Below are positions 25,260-33,424 of a stretch of DNA of 64,000 nt, piece by piece. Source of the DNA: Catellatospora sichuanensis (GTDB taxonomy: Bacteria > Actinomycetota > Actinomycetes > Mycobacteriales > Micromonosporaceae). Location: contig NZ_VIQO01000010.1 of assembly GCF_007483665.1 (NCBI RefSeq), positions 186,001 to 250,000 of the forward strand. The letters are read 5' to 3'. The number at the start of each line of letters is the position of its first letter. Position 1 is the stretch's first letter. A program made the position numbers and the translations under genes. The notes below the pieces were generated by a model. That model was not told the DNA's origin. It worked only from the letters and a program-made list of their open reading frames with translations, and searched no databases.

Positions 25260-26510
25260 GTGAGCGCCCAGCGGTCGGTTCTGGCGGACGAGGGCGAGGC
25301 CGAGGGTTCTGCCGGGACGGCACAGCCGCTGGTGCCCAGCCAGGCCCGGCCTGCCGTCCGATCCGACGACGGCAGCGTCGCCAGGCCGGGCCGACCCGCC
25401 CGGATCTGGTCGTACGCCTGGCTGCCGCTGCTCGCCTACCTGCTCGGCCACCTGCTGCACGGCGCTGCCGCGTACTGGTTCGGGTTCGACTGGCTGAGCA
25501 CCGACTCGCGTATCCGCTGGGACGGCGGCATCTATCTCGGCATCGCGGAGACGGGTTACAGCGCGGGCCCGTGCGCGCAGGTCTATCCGGCCGGCCCCAA
25601 CCCCGACGGCCTCTGCGGCAACGCCGGCTGGTTCCCACTGCTGCCGTACCTGGTGCTGGCCCTGATGAAAGCAGGCCTGGGCTCGGCGACCGCCGGTGTC
25701 CTCATCGTCGAGGCGTGCGCGCTGGGCCTGCTGGTCGCCCTGTCGCGGCTGCTCGACCCGGCCCGCACCGCGGTCAAGGTCGCCTGCCTGGCGGTCGCGG
25801 CACTGCTGCCCAGCGGCGTGTACTTCCACGCGACCTTCCCGATGTCGCTGGCGGTGCTGCTGATCCTGGTGACGTTCCTGCTGCTGGTACGCGGTCGCTG
25901 GGTGCTCGCCGGGCTGACCGGCATGGTCGCCGCGACGGCGTACCCGCTGGCCGTGCTGCTGGCCCCGGCGGCGGTGGTGTTCCTGCTGATCCCGCCCGGC
26001 AGGTGGGCCCGGCGCAGACTCGCGATCGCCGCGTACGTGGGCGGCCTGACCGGCACCGGGGTGCTCGCCGTCTTCGGGGTGATGCACCTGGCCACCGGCA
26101 GGTACGACGCCTACCTGGCCATCCAGTCCAGCAACTACGGCCACGGGGTGCACAACCCGATCACGACGTTCCTGACCTTGCTCGAATGGCAGCCGGCCAC
26201 GGTCTCCGCCGAGCTGCTGTTCAGTACCGGGCTGGTGCTGTTCGCGGCGGTGGCGCTGGCGGCCGCCGCGGTGCGTCGACAGGCGACTGCGCTGGACTGG
26301 ACACTCGGCGCGGTGTACGGCCCGCTGCTGCTGATCGCGCCGCTGGTCGTCGGAGCCGGTCAGGCCCAGTTCCGGTCGCATACGCTGCTGCTGCCGGTGG
26401 TGCTGCTGCTGCGGCACCTGCGCTGGCCGGTGGCGGCGGGGCTGGCTGCCCTTGGGTCGCCGCTGGCGTTCCTGATGACGGGGCTGTTCCTGACGCGGGC
26501 GCTGGTGTGA
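25260..26510 (+). CDS. Integral membrane glycosyltransferase-like protein (GT-C, PIG-V type)
   Basis: GTG 25260 follows GGAAGAGG by seven bases. The 416-residue protein has a ~45-residue cytoplasmic N-terminus and about ten hydrophobic helices. DSRIRWDGGIYLGIAETGYS, directly after helix 1, resembles the RWDxxxYxxIAxxGY loop of PIG-V-like mannosyltransferases that use polyprenyl-phospho-sugars outside the membrane. A cysteine pair (GPCAQVYPAG and DGLCGNAGWF) lies in the same loop. The acceptor is unknown; glycolipid or protein mannosylation are the usual roles. Confidence 0.7.
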   Translation: MSAQRSVLADEGEAEGSAGTAQPLVPSQARPAVRSDDGSVARPGRPARIWSYAWLPLLAYLLGHLLHGAAAYWFGFDWLSTDSRIRWDGGIYLGIAETGYSAGPCAQVYPAGPNPDGLCGNAGWFPLLPYLVLALMKAGLGSATAGVLIVEACALGLLVALSRLLDPARTAVKVACLAVAALLPSGVYFHATFPMSLAVLLILVTFLLLVRGRWVLAGLTGMVAATAYPLAVLLAPAAVVFLLIPPGRWARRRLAIAAYVGGLTGTGVLAVFGVMHLATGRYDAYLAIQSSNYGHGVHNPITTFLTLLEWQPATVSAELLFSTGLVLFAAVALAAAAVRRQATALDWTLGAVYGPLLLIAPLVVGAGQAQFRSHTLLLPVVLLLRHLRWPVAAGLAALGSPLAFLMTGLFLTRALV

Positions 26511-26519
26511 GCGGCCTTG

Positions 26520-26972
26520 TCAGCCCTGCCGGTTACGCAGGACGTAGCGCAGGAAGCCGCTGTGCGGGGTGTAGCGGTCGTAGAGGGCCCGCGCCCGGTA
26601 GTTGTTCTCGCGGGTGCTCCAGTACAGCGTCGCCCAGCCCCGGTCTCTGGTCTGTGCCCACAGCCAGTCGATCAGCGCCGCGCCGGTGCCGCGGGCGCGG
26701 GCAGCCGGGTCGACGTACAGGTCCTGGAGGTAGCAGGACAGGGTGAGCGCTGAGGTGTTCTCGTGCAGCAGATAGTGGGCGATCCCGACGACCTTGCCGT
26801 CGGCCTCCGCGACGATCGCGTGCACGGGCACGGTGTCGTCGAAGATGCGGGCCCAGAGGTGGCGGGTGATCGCCTCGGCGGGTTCGCGTTCGTAGAAGCG
26901 GGTGTAGCCGTCCCACAGCTCGCGCCAGCGGCTCTCGTCGGCGAGTGTGACGGGCCGGACGGCGAGGTTCAT
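26520..26972 (-). CDS. GNAT-family N-acetyltransferase
   Basis: The 150-residue protein has the GNAT fold: LAVRPVTLADESRWRELW at the N-terminus, the acetyl-CoA loop VDPAARARGTGAALIDWL (R/Q-x-x-G-x-G/A), and YWSTRENNYRARALYDRY, typical of GNATs acting on small amines or protein N-termini. The substrate is not determined. Its ATG overlaps the stop of the TPR gene (ATGA), so the two are coupled. Confidence 0.85.
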   Translation of the reverse strand: MNLAVRPVTLADESRWRELWDGYTRFYEREPAEAITRHLWARIFDDTVPVHAIVAEADGKVVGIAHYLLHENTSALTLSCYLQDLYVDPAARARGTGAALIDWLWAQTRDRGWATLYWSTRENNYRARALYDRYTPHSGFLRYVLRNRQG

Positions 26973-27949
26973 CGCGGGTCCTCCGCTGGCGTGGCCGGAC
27001 GTCCTGACGTGATCTCGGCGAGCAGCCGCGAGGCGTCGGCCAGGCGGCGCTCGTGCAGGGCGTCACCGGGGCGGCCGAGGTCCGAGAACCGTTCGGCCGC
27101 CTCGCGCGCAAGGTCCACGGCCTGCTCGTCGCCCTGCCGGTGCCCGGCGTACGCCGCCGTGTAGCAGGCCAGCGCGATGCCTTCGCCGCCTGGGAGGATC
27201 TTCTCCTGGTCCAGCCGGCGGAACGTCTCCAGCGCGGTCCGCGCGGCGACGCGGCCGTCGAGCCCGCTGTCCGTCTGGGCCAGGGCGAGCGCCGTATAGG
27301 CAAAGCCGCTGCCCGCCTGCATGTACGGCACCGGCTCCGGCGGAGCGATCGAGGCGAGGTGCACCGCACGCGTGGCCATGGTGAGCGCGGCCGGGGTGTC
27401 GCCGGTCCGGCGCAGCACCATGCTGGTGTTCGCGGCGAACAGTGCGCGGACGGTGAGCGCTTGGTCGGCGTGGTCCGCCGCGTCACCGGTCAAGACTGCC
27501 TGCCGCAGGTGCGCGAGCGCCCGCTCGTCGTGGCCGAGCCTGGCCAGCGTGCGGCCGAGCACATAGAGGACCTGTGCGTGCCGCAGGTCGTTCGGATGGA
27601 GCCGGGCGCTGAGTTCCGCGGCCTCGGTGGCGGCGGCGAGGGCGGCGTCGGTGTGCCCGGCGACCAGCGCTTCGCTGGCGTAGTGGCCGAGCACGCCGAC
27701 GAGCACCGTCGCACGGGCCGGTGTGGAGCGCCTGTGCCGTAGCCGGGCGATCTCCCTGGCCAGTCGCGTGAGGCCCGCGTCGGTGCGGCCGCTCTCGATG
27801 AGCTTGGCCGCACGCTCGACGCGCCGGGTGTGCCTGCGGTGGGCCGAGCGGGGCAGCAGCGCGAGGATGGCGAAGAGCACCAGCAGGAGGAGGCACAGCA
27901 GGCCTGGTCCCATGAAGAAGAGCTCGAAGAGATCCGCGCCGGAGGGCAT
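26969..27949 (-). CDS. Membrane-anchored TPR-repeat protein
   Basis: The 326-residue protein has an N-terminal transmembrane helix (GPGLLCLLLLVLFAILALL) and then a helical solenoid. Repeating pairs such as GHTDAALAAATEAAELSARL, GHDERALAHLRQAV and GDTPAALTMATRAVHLA fit tetratricopeptide repeats, a protein-interaction scaffold. No enzymatic domain is visible. It is upstream of and overlaps the GNAT gene by four bases, forming a two-gene operon. Confidence 0.7.
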   Translation of the reverse strand: MPSGADLFELFFMGPGLLCLLLLVLFAILALLPRSAHRRHTRRVERAAKLIESGRTDAGLTRLAREIARLRHRRSTPARATVLVGVLGHYASEALVAGHTDAALAAATEAAELSARLHPNDLRHAQVLYVLGRTLARLGHDERALAHLRQAVLTGDAADHADQALTVRALFAANTSMVLRRTGDTPAALTMATRAVHLASIAPPEPVPYMQAGSGFAYTALALAQTDSGLDGRVAARTALETFRRLDQEKILPGGEGIALACYTAAYAGHRQGDEQAVDLAREAAERFSDLGRPGDALHERRLADASRLLAEITSGRPATPAEDPR

Positions 27950-28021
27950 GGGCGCTGAGCCTAGCTGTCCGGGCGGGAGGGCGGTGCCCCGTGTGGCGGT
28001 GCGGTGCGGTGTGCGGGGTCG

Positions 28022-28327
28022 TTACTGGTTGAGTGACTGGTAGGCGGCCTCGACGCGGGCGGCCATGCCGATCTCGGCGGAGGTGAGTGCACCGTTGTCG
28101 CCGGCGCAGAGCTGGATCTGGGTGCGGCCGTCGAGGCGGCGGATGTGGGGGCGTACGCCGAAGGTGTCCGCCGCGACCGAGATGCGCTCGGTCAGCACGG
28201 CGTGTTCGGTGTCGTCGAGGGGGAGGGTGCGTTTGAGGCAGTCGCCCTCGTGCACCCATCCGGTGAGCTGGGAAAGTGCGTCGCTGATGTAGTCGCGTCG
28301 TCGGCCCCGTTTCCAGACCGCGCTCAT
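28022..28327 (-). CDS. Pterin-4a-carbinolamine dehydratase-like protein lacking the catalytic histidines
   Basis: ATG 28327 follows GGAGGTG. The 101-residue protein has the layout of the PCD/DCoH fold: LTGWVHEGDCLKRTLPLDD, then helix HAVLTERISVAADTFG, a strand RTQIQLCA and a closing helix LTSAEIGMAARVEAAY. In active enzymes the first helix ends with HHP and a later strand has THD. Here those positions read RPH and CAGDNG, so the catalytic histidines are not in place. It may be a structural or regulatory relative (like DCoH) rather than an enzyme. Confidence 0.6.
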   Translation of the reverse strand: MSAVWKRGRRRDYISDALSQLTGWVHEGDCLKRTLPLDDTEHAVLTERISVAADTFGVRPHIRRLDGRTQIQLCAGDNGALTSAEIGMAARVEAAYQSLNQ

Positions 28328-28543
28328 CCGCACCTCCGATACCTCCCACGCGGTGATATCGGCTTGTGGCCGAATCTTGTCCGCACCGACACTTCGGTGA
28401 GACCTATCCTGCCCTCTATCGCGGCGTGTGTCCACGCGAACAAAACCGACTTCCTGCACTTCACGGGACGCTGTGTGCAGCGCGGACTCGCTTGGTGACA
28501 CCGCGTTCACCACGAACCCGGTTTGTCTGGCACGCTGTCCGCC

Positions 28544-28957
28544 GTGCCTAATTTCTCCTCCGAGATCCGAGTCATCGTCGGTGCTGCCATCATCGCCGAT
28601 GGGCGGGTGCTGGCCTGTGAGCGTTCCGAACCGGCCGAGGTGGCCGGACGGTGGGAGTTTCCTGGCGGAAAGGTGGAGCCGGGTGAAACGGAGCATGACG
28701 CGCTCGTGCGCGAATGCGAGGAGGAGCTGGGTGTGCTCGTCGAGGTCGGCGAGCGCGTCGGCCAGGACGTGATGCTCGGGCACGGCCGCGCCGTGCTCAA
28801 GGTGTACACCGCTCGCCTGGTCAGGGGCGTGCCGCAGCTGATCGAGCACGCGGAGTTCCGCTGGCTGGCCGCGCACGAACTGCACACCGTCCAGTGGCTT
28901 CCCGCCGACGCCCCCATCGTGGCGGCCCTCCCGAAGTTCATGGGCGACGGCGCCTAA
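28544..28957 (+). CDS. MutT-type Nudix hydrolase
   Basis: The 137-residue protein from GTG 28544 has a complete Nudix box, GGKVEPGETEHDALVRECEE (Gx5Ex7REUxEExGU) continuing ELGV. The sequence RVIVGAAIIADGRVLACERS and WEFPGG match (deoxy)nucleoside triphosphate pyrophosphohydrolases such as MutT, which hydrolyse oxidised nucleotides like 8-oxo-dGTP. A TTG at 28523 would add seven residues. Divergent from the PCD-like gene across 216 bases. Confidence 0.85.
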   Translation: MPNFSSEIRVIVGAAIIADGRVLACERSEPAEVAGRWEFPGGKVEPGETEHDALVRECEEELGVLVEVGERVGQDVMLGHGRAVLKVYTARLVRGVPQLIEHAEFRWLAAHELHTVQWLPADAPIVAALPKFMGDGA

Positions 28958-28981
28958 CCCCACCCCCCACCCCCCAAGGTC

Positions 28982-29064
28982 GCGACGATCTTGCGCGGAC
29001 TGTGGGTATGACACGGGTGAAACGGTCATATCCATAACAGCTCACGCAAGATCGTCGCGATCTT
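28982..29064 (+). repeat. Intergenic palindromic repeat, family A copy 3
   Basis: Starts GCGACGATCTTGCGCGGACT, carries GTGGGTATGACAC in the loop, and ends CACGCAAGATCGTCGCGATC. It lies between the convergent Nudix gene and the DUF559 pseudogene and may serve as a terminator for both. Confidence 0.8.
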
Positions 29065-29079
29065 CGCTTTGAGCGGGGT

Positions 29080-29494
29080 TCAGGGAGGGGTGAGGAGGGG
29101 GCGGAGGGTGGTGAGGATACGGGCGGGGTGGCGGTAGAGGTCGGCGTCGGTGAAGTGGCGCATGTGCCAGCCCTGGGTGGCGAGCCGGTTGCCGCGGTGG
29201 CGGTCGTGGCGGATCCGGTCGCGGGTGAGGCGGGAGGAGCCGTCGTACTCGATGCCGACCTTGAGTTCTTCGTAGCCCCATGTCGAGGCGGATGTGGCCG
29301 ACCTGGAGCTGTGGTTCGGGGTGGGGGAGCCCGCCGTCGATGATGACGAGGCGTAATTGGCTCTCCTGGCGGCACTCCGCGCAATAGACGCCACGCCAGG
29401 GCCGGTGCAGATCACCACGGCGGTACGCGGTCCGCAGCACCTGCGTCGACGCCCCCGCCGCACGCAACTGCCGAAGCGTTCCAGGAACAGACAT
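29080..29494 (-). pseudogene. DUF559/AbiEi-N-like gene remnant with frameshift and internal deletion
   Basis: The 5' part (SVPGTLRQLRAAGASTQVLR, RRGDLHRPWRGVYCA) matches the N-terminal helix-turn-helix of AbiEi-like/DUF559 proteins. The 3' part (GYEELKVGIEYDGSSRLTRD, GNRLATQGWHMRHFT) matches the DUF559 endonuclease-like C-terminus, but it is in another frame. Removing one base from the C4 run at 29276-29279 restores LDMGYEELKVGIEYDG. Even then, about 100-150 residues between the two parts are missing compared with the family. The two defects together favour real decay over a sequencing error. Confidence 0.7.
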
Positions 29495-29548
29495 GCCCCG
29501 CAGGCTGCCGCCGACCCAGCCTCAACTCCACCGCCCCCACCCCACGCC

Positions 29549-29575
29549 TGTGGACAACCCCACCCTTGTGGACAA
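29549..29575 (+). other. Two DnaA-box-like nonamers
   Basis: TGTGGACAA occurs at 29549-29557 and 29567-29575, i.e. TTGTCCACA on the minus strand, the high-GC form of the DnaA box. Two boxes alone do not make an origin; they could titrate DnaA or be chance. Confidence 0.3.
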
Positions 29576-29609
29576 CCCCCGCCCTACCCCGCCCCTGTGC
29601 TACGGCCCC

Positions 29610-29703
29610 ACGCAAGATCGCGACGATCTTGCGTGAACTGTTGAGGGTATGACCGATTTGCACGTGTCATACCCGCAGTCCACGCAAGATCGTCGCGATC
29701 TTG
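29610..29703 (-). repeat. Intergenic palindromic repeat, family A copy 4 (inverted)
   Basis: On the minus strand it reads GCGACGATCTTGCGTGGACT, then GCGGGTATGACACGTG, and ends ACGCAAGATCGTCGCGATC. The inner GTATGAC is itself inverted as GTCATAC, giving a longer stem than the other copies. It is just downstream of sdhB and may be its terminator. Confidence 0.8.
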
Positions 29704-29717
29704 GTGGTGCGAGGGGG

Positions 29718-30713
29718 TTAGCGCTCGGGGTGGTAGTAGTTCAGGGTGTTGGGGTTGATCGGGAAGGTGATGTCGTCGCCGAAGGGGGAGGCGGCGGCGG
29801 CACGGTCGGAGAGCATTTCGTTCAGGTTTACGTGGCCTGCGGCGTTGACCTCGGCGGGCTGAGGGGGCCGGGTTTCGCGGCCGAAGTCGACCGGGGCCTG
29901 GCCGTCGGCGACCGTCACGGGGCCGGCGTGCACGGTGGGGCCGGCGGGCACGGTGGCGGCCAGCTGGTCACGGCGGAGAATCTTGCGTCCGAATACCACC
30001 AGCGGATCATACCGACGGTCCACGACCCGTTCCTTCATGGGGATGATGGCGTTGTCGGTGATCTTGATGTGCTCGGGGCAGACCTCGGTGCAGCACTTGG
30101 TGATGTTGCAGTAGCCCAGGCCCTGGGACTGCTGCGCGATCTCCTTGCGGTCGTGCCGGGCGTCGAGCGGGTGCATGTCCAGCTCGGCGGCGCGGATGAA
30201 CAGGCGCGGGCCGGAGAAGGCCGGCTTGTTCTCGTCGTGGTCGCGTACGACGTGGCAGGTGTTCTGGCAGAGGAAGCACTCGATGCACTTGCGGAACTCC
30301 TGCGAGCGCTCCACGTCGATCTGCTGCATCCGGTACTCGCCGGGGGCCAGGTCGGCGGGCGGCGCGAACGCGGGCATCTCCTGTGCCTTCTGGTAGTTGA
30401 AGGACACGTCGGTGACCAGGTCGCGGATGACCGGAAAGGTCCGCAGCGGGGTGACCGTGATGGTCTCGTCCTCCTCGAAGGTGGACATCCGGGTCATGCA
30501 TCCGAGGCGGGGCATGCCGTTGATCTCCATCGAGCACGAGCCGCACTTGCCGGCTTTGCAGTTCCAGCGGCAGGCCAGGTCGGGCTCCTGGGTGGCCTGC
30601 AGCCGGTGGATGACGTCGAGCACGACCTCGCCCTCGTTGACCTCGACCTTGTAGTCGTTGAGCTGGCCACCTGCGGCGTCGCCACGCCAGACCTTGAATT
30701 GCCGGACTGTCAC
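29718..30713 (-). CDS. sdhB: Succinate dehydrogenase iron-sulfur subunit (Sdh1 type)
   Basis: GTG 30713 overlaps the sdhA stop (GTGA). The 331-residue protein has a [2Fe-2S] site (CRWNCKAGKCGSCSM ... LGC), and the CIECFLCQNTCHVV and CNITKCCTEVCPEHI motifs for the [4Fe-4S] and [3Fe-4S] clusters. It carries electrons from SdhA to the membrane quinone site. It is about 80 residues longer than canonical SdhB, with a C-terminal tail (VPAGPTVHAGPVTVADG...INPNTLNYYHPER), as in actinobacterial Sdh1. Operon order is sdhC-sdhA-sdhB. Confidence 0.92.
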   Translation of the reverse strand: MTVRQFKVWRGDAAGGQLNDYKVEVNEGEVVLDVIHRLQATQEPDLACRWNCKAGKCGSCSMEINGMPRLGCMTRMSTFEEDETITVTPLRTFPVIRDLVTDVSFNYQKAQEMPAFAPPADLAPGEYRMQQIDVERSQEFRKCIECFLCQNTCHVVRDHDENKPAFSGPRLFIRAAELDMHPLDARHDRKEIAQQSQGLGYCNITKCCTEVCPEHIKITDNAIIPMKERVVDRRYDPLVVFGRKILRRDQLAATVPAGPTVHAGPVTVADGQAPVDFGRETRPPQPAEVNAAGHVNLNEMLSDRAAAASPFGDDITFPINPNTLNYYHPER

Positions 30714-32596
30714 GACAGCTCCTTGTCGGTCATGTACTTGGCCAGCTCGGACTTGTCGAACAGGGCGAGCAGGTCGGGGGTCATCGTGGGGATCGGCTGG
30801 TGGGTGAGGTCCACGTCGCCGTCGGGGGTGAGCGAGCAGACCAGGTTGACCTGCCGCCACTTCGAGTCCATCTTCGGGAAGTCCTCGCGGGTGTGGCCGC
30901 CGCGCGACTCCTCGCGCTCCAGCGCCGCCTTCGCGGTGCACTCCGACACGACCAGCATGTTGCGCAGGTCGAGGGCGAGGTGCCAGCCCGGGTTGTAGCG
31001 GCGGCCGCCGGCCGCGCCGACCTTGCGGATGCGCTCGCGCAGCTCGGCCAGGCGGGACAGCGACTCCTGCAGTTCGCCCTTGCGGCGGATGATGCCGACC
31101 AGGTCGCCCATCACATCCTGAAGATCACTCTGCAGGGTGTACGGGTTCTCCCCGCCGTCACGCGCCAGCGGCGTGAGTGCCTCCTCGACCGCCGCGGCGA
31201 CCTGCTTGTCGTCGACCTTGGGCCGCTTGGGGCCGAGGGTGTCGGTGTAGCCGGCCGCGTACTCGCCCGCGCGCTTGCCGAAGACCAGCAGGTCGGACAG
31301 GGAGTTGCCGCCGAGCCGGTTGGAGCCGTGCATACCGCCGGAGACCTCGCCGGCCGCGTACAGGCCGAGCACGCCCGCGGACGCGGTGTCCGGGTCGACC
31401 TCGACGCCGCCCATCACGTAGTGGCAGGTCGGGCCGACCTCCATGGGCTGCGTCGTGATGTCCACGTCGGCCAGTTCCTTGAACTGGTGGTACATGGACG
31501 GCAGCTTCTTGAGGATCTCCGCGGCGGGGCGGCGCGAGGCGATGTCGAGGTAGACGCCGCCGGCCTTGGTGCCGCGACCGGCCTTGACCTCGGAGTTGAT
31601 GGCGCGGGCCACCTCGTCGCGGGGCAGCAGCTCGGGGGGACGCCGGTTGTTGTCCGGGTCGGTGTACCAGCGGTCGCCCTCTTCGGGAGTCTCCGCGTAC
31701 TGCTTGCGGAACACGTCCGGGACGTACTCGAACATGAAGCGCTTGCCCTCGGAGTTCTTGAGGACGCCGCCGTCGCCGCGCACCGACTCGGTGACCAGGA
31801 TGCCCCGCACCGACGGCGGCCACACCATGCCGGTCGGGTGGAACTGCAGGAACTCCATGTTGATCAGCTTCGCCCCGGCGCGCAGCGCCAGCGCGTGGCC
31901 GTCACCCGTGTACTCCCACGAGTTCGAGGTGACCTTGTAGGAGCGGCCGACGCCGCCGGTGGCCAGCACCACGGCGGGCGCCTCGAACAGCACGAACTCG
32001 CCGGACTCGCGGTGGTAGCCGAACGCGCCCGCGATGCGCTTGTCGCCGCCGGTCTCGTCGAGCAACAGCTCGGTGATGGTGCACTCGGCGAACACGCGCA
32101 GCCGCGCCTGGTAGTCGCCGTGCTGGACCTTGTCCTCCTGCTGCAGCGACACGATCTTCTGCTGCAGGGTGCGGATCAGCTCCAGACCGGTGCGGTCGCC
32201 GACGTGGGCCAGTCGCGGGTACTCGTGGCCGCCGAAGTTGCGCTGCGAGATCTTGCCGTCCTTGGTCCGGTCGAAGAGCGCGCCGTACGTCTCCAGCTCC
32301 CAGATCCGCTCCGGCGCCTCCTTGGCGTGCAGCTCGGCCATCCGGTAGTTGTTCAGGAACTTGCCGCCGCGCATGGTGTCGCGGAAGTGGACCATCCAGT
32401 TGTCGTTCGAGTTGACGTTGCCCATCGCGGCCGCCGCGCCGCCCTCGGCCATGACCGTGTGGGCCTTGCCGAACAGCGACTTCGAGATGATGGCGACCTT
32501 CTTGCCGGCGAGGCGGGCCTCGATCGCGGCGCGCAGACCCGCGCCGCCGGCGCCGATCACGACGACGTCGTACCAGTGCTTCTCAATGTTGATCAT
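30710..32596 (-). CDS. sdhA: Succinate dehydrogenase flavoprotein subunit
   Basis: The 628-residue protein has the FAD-binding GAGGAGLRAAIEARLAGKK, the covalent-flavin His region GKAHTVMAEGGAAAAMGN, the substrate region with HPTGM and the catalytic segment REESRGGHTREDFP. It oxidises succinate to fumarate at the inner face of the membrane. The length and the sequence with separate sdhC type match the Sdh1 complex (Rv0248c in M. tuberculosis), which favours succinate oxidation with menaquinone. Stop overlaps the sdhB start; 21 bases separate it from sdhC. Confidence 0.93.
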   Translation of the reverse strand: MINIEKHWYDVVVIGAGGAGLRAAIEARLAGKKVAIISKSLFGKAHTVMAEGGAAAAMGNVNSNDNWMVHFRDTMRGGKFLNNYRMAELHAKEAPERIWELETYGALFDRTKDGKISQRNFGGHEYPRLAHVGDRTGLELIRTLQQKIVSLQQEDKVQHGDYQARLRVFAECTITELLLDETGGDKRIAGAFGYHRESGEFVLFEAPAVVLATGGVGRSYKVTSNSWEYTGDGHALALRAGAKLINMEFLQFHPTGMVWPPSVRGILVTESVRGDGGVLKNSEGKRFMFEYVPDVFRKQYAETPEEGDRWYTDPDNNRRPPELLPRDEVARAINSEVKAGRGTKAGGVYLDIASRRPAAEILKKLPSMYHQFKELADVDITTQPMEVGPTCHYVMGGVEVDPDTASAGVLGLYAAGEVSGGMHGSNRLGGNSLSDLLVFGKRAGEYAAGYTDTLGPKRPKVDDKQVAAAVEEALTPLARDGGENPYTLQSDLQDVMGDLVGIIRRKGELQESLSRLAELRERIRKVGAAGGRRYNPGWHLALDLRNMLVVSECTAKAALEREESRGGHTREDFPKMDSKWRQVNLVCSLTPDGDVDLTHQPIPTMTPDLLALFDKSELAKYMTDKELS

Positions 32597-32617
32597 TTTT
32601 GTGCCACCTATCCCGGC

Positions 32618-33424
32618 TCAGCCGATGAACCGCAGGTCGGACCACCAGCCGGCGGCGAGACCCATGATGTAGAAGTCGGTGAGCGCCAGCGTCGCCAGCG
32701 TGATCCAGGCCAGTCCCATGTGCCGGGTGTTCAGCACCGAGACCCAGGTCCAGATCTTGTAGCGCACCGGGTGCTTGGAGAAGTGCTTGAGCCGGCCGCC
32801 GACGATGTGCCGGCAGGAGTGGCAGGAGGCGGTGTACGCCCACAGCATGATCACGTTGATCCACAGGATCACGTTGCCCAGGCCGAACCCGAAGCCGCTC
32901 GGGGAGTGCATGGCCAGCACGGCGTCCCAGGTGTTGATGAGCGAGATCAGCACGGCGGCGTAGAAGGCGTAGCGGTGCGCGTTCTGGAAGATCAGCGGGA
33001 AGCGGGTCTCGCCGGAGTACTTGGCGTGCCCGTCCGGCACCGCGCAGGCCGGCGGCGACAGCCAGAACGACCGGTAGTACGCCTTGCGGTAGTAGTAGCA
33101 GGTCAGCCGGAAGAGCAGCAGGAACGGCAGGGACAGCGCCGCGAACGGGATCAGCGGGTTGTCCGGGATGAACCGTCCGAACTCGGCGGCGGCCGGGTAG
33201 CAGCCCTTCGAGACGCAGGGGGAGTAGAACGGGGTCAGGTAGTGGTACGCGTCGACCCAGTACAACTTCTGCATGAACACCCGGAACGTCGCGTAGGCGA
33301 CCCAGGCGGTGAGACCAATGACCGTCAGCACCGGTGCGAGCCACCAGCGGTCGGTGCGCAACGTCTTGGCCTCGATCGCGGCGCGCGGTTTCGCGCCGGC
33401 CGGCCTCGTTGCCGTCGTCGTCAT
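32618..33424 (-). CDS. sdhC: Succinate dehydrogenase cytochrome b/membrane anchor (Sdh1 type)
   Basis: ATG 33424 gives 268 residues with about five transmembrane helices. Histidines placed for haem or quinone binding include NAHRYAFY, CHSCRHIVGGRLKHF and NTRHMGLAW. Two cysteine pairs (SPCVSKGC and CHSC) stand out. The size and helices match the single large anchor of actinobacterial Sdh1 (Rv0249c) rather than the two-protein SdhC/SdhD anchor. First gene of the operon; promoter within 33425-33600. Confidence 0.85.
   Translation of the reverse strand: MTTTATRPAGAKPRAAIEAKTLRTDRWWLAPVLTVIGLTAWVAYATFRVFMQKLYWVDAYHYLTPFYSPCVSKGCYPAAAEFGRFIPDNPLIPFAALSLPFLLLFRLTCYYYRKAYYRSFWLSPPACAVPDGHAKYSGETRFPLIFQNAHRYAFYAAVLISLINTWDAVLAMHSPSGFGFGLGNVILWINVIMLWAYTASCHSCRHIVGGRLKHFSKHPVRYKIWTWVSVLNTRHMGLAWITLATLALTDFYIMGLAAGWWSDLRFIG

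Noticed and set aside
29549-29575. Chromosomal or plasmid origin at the paired DnaA boxes
   Set aside because: Only two boxes, no dnaA/dnaN/rep gene nearby and no AT-rich unwinding region.
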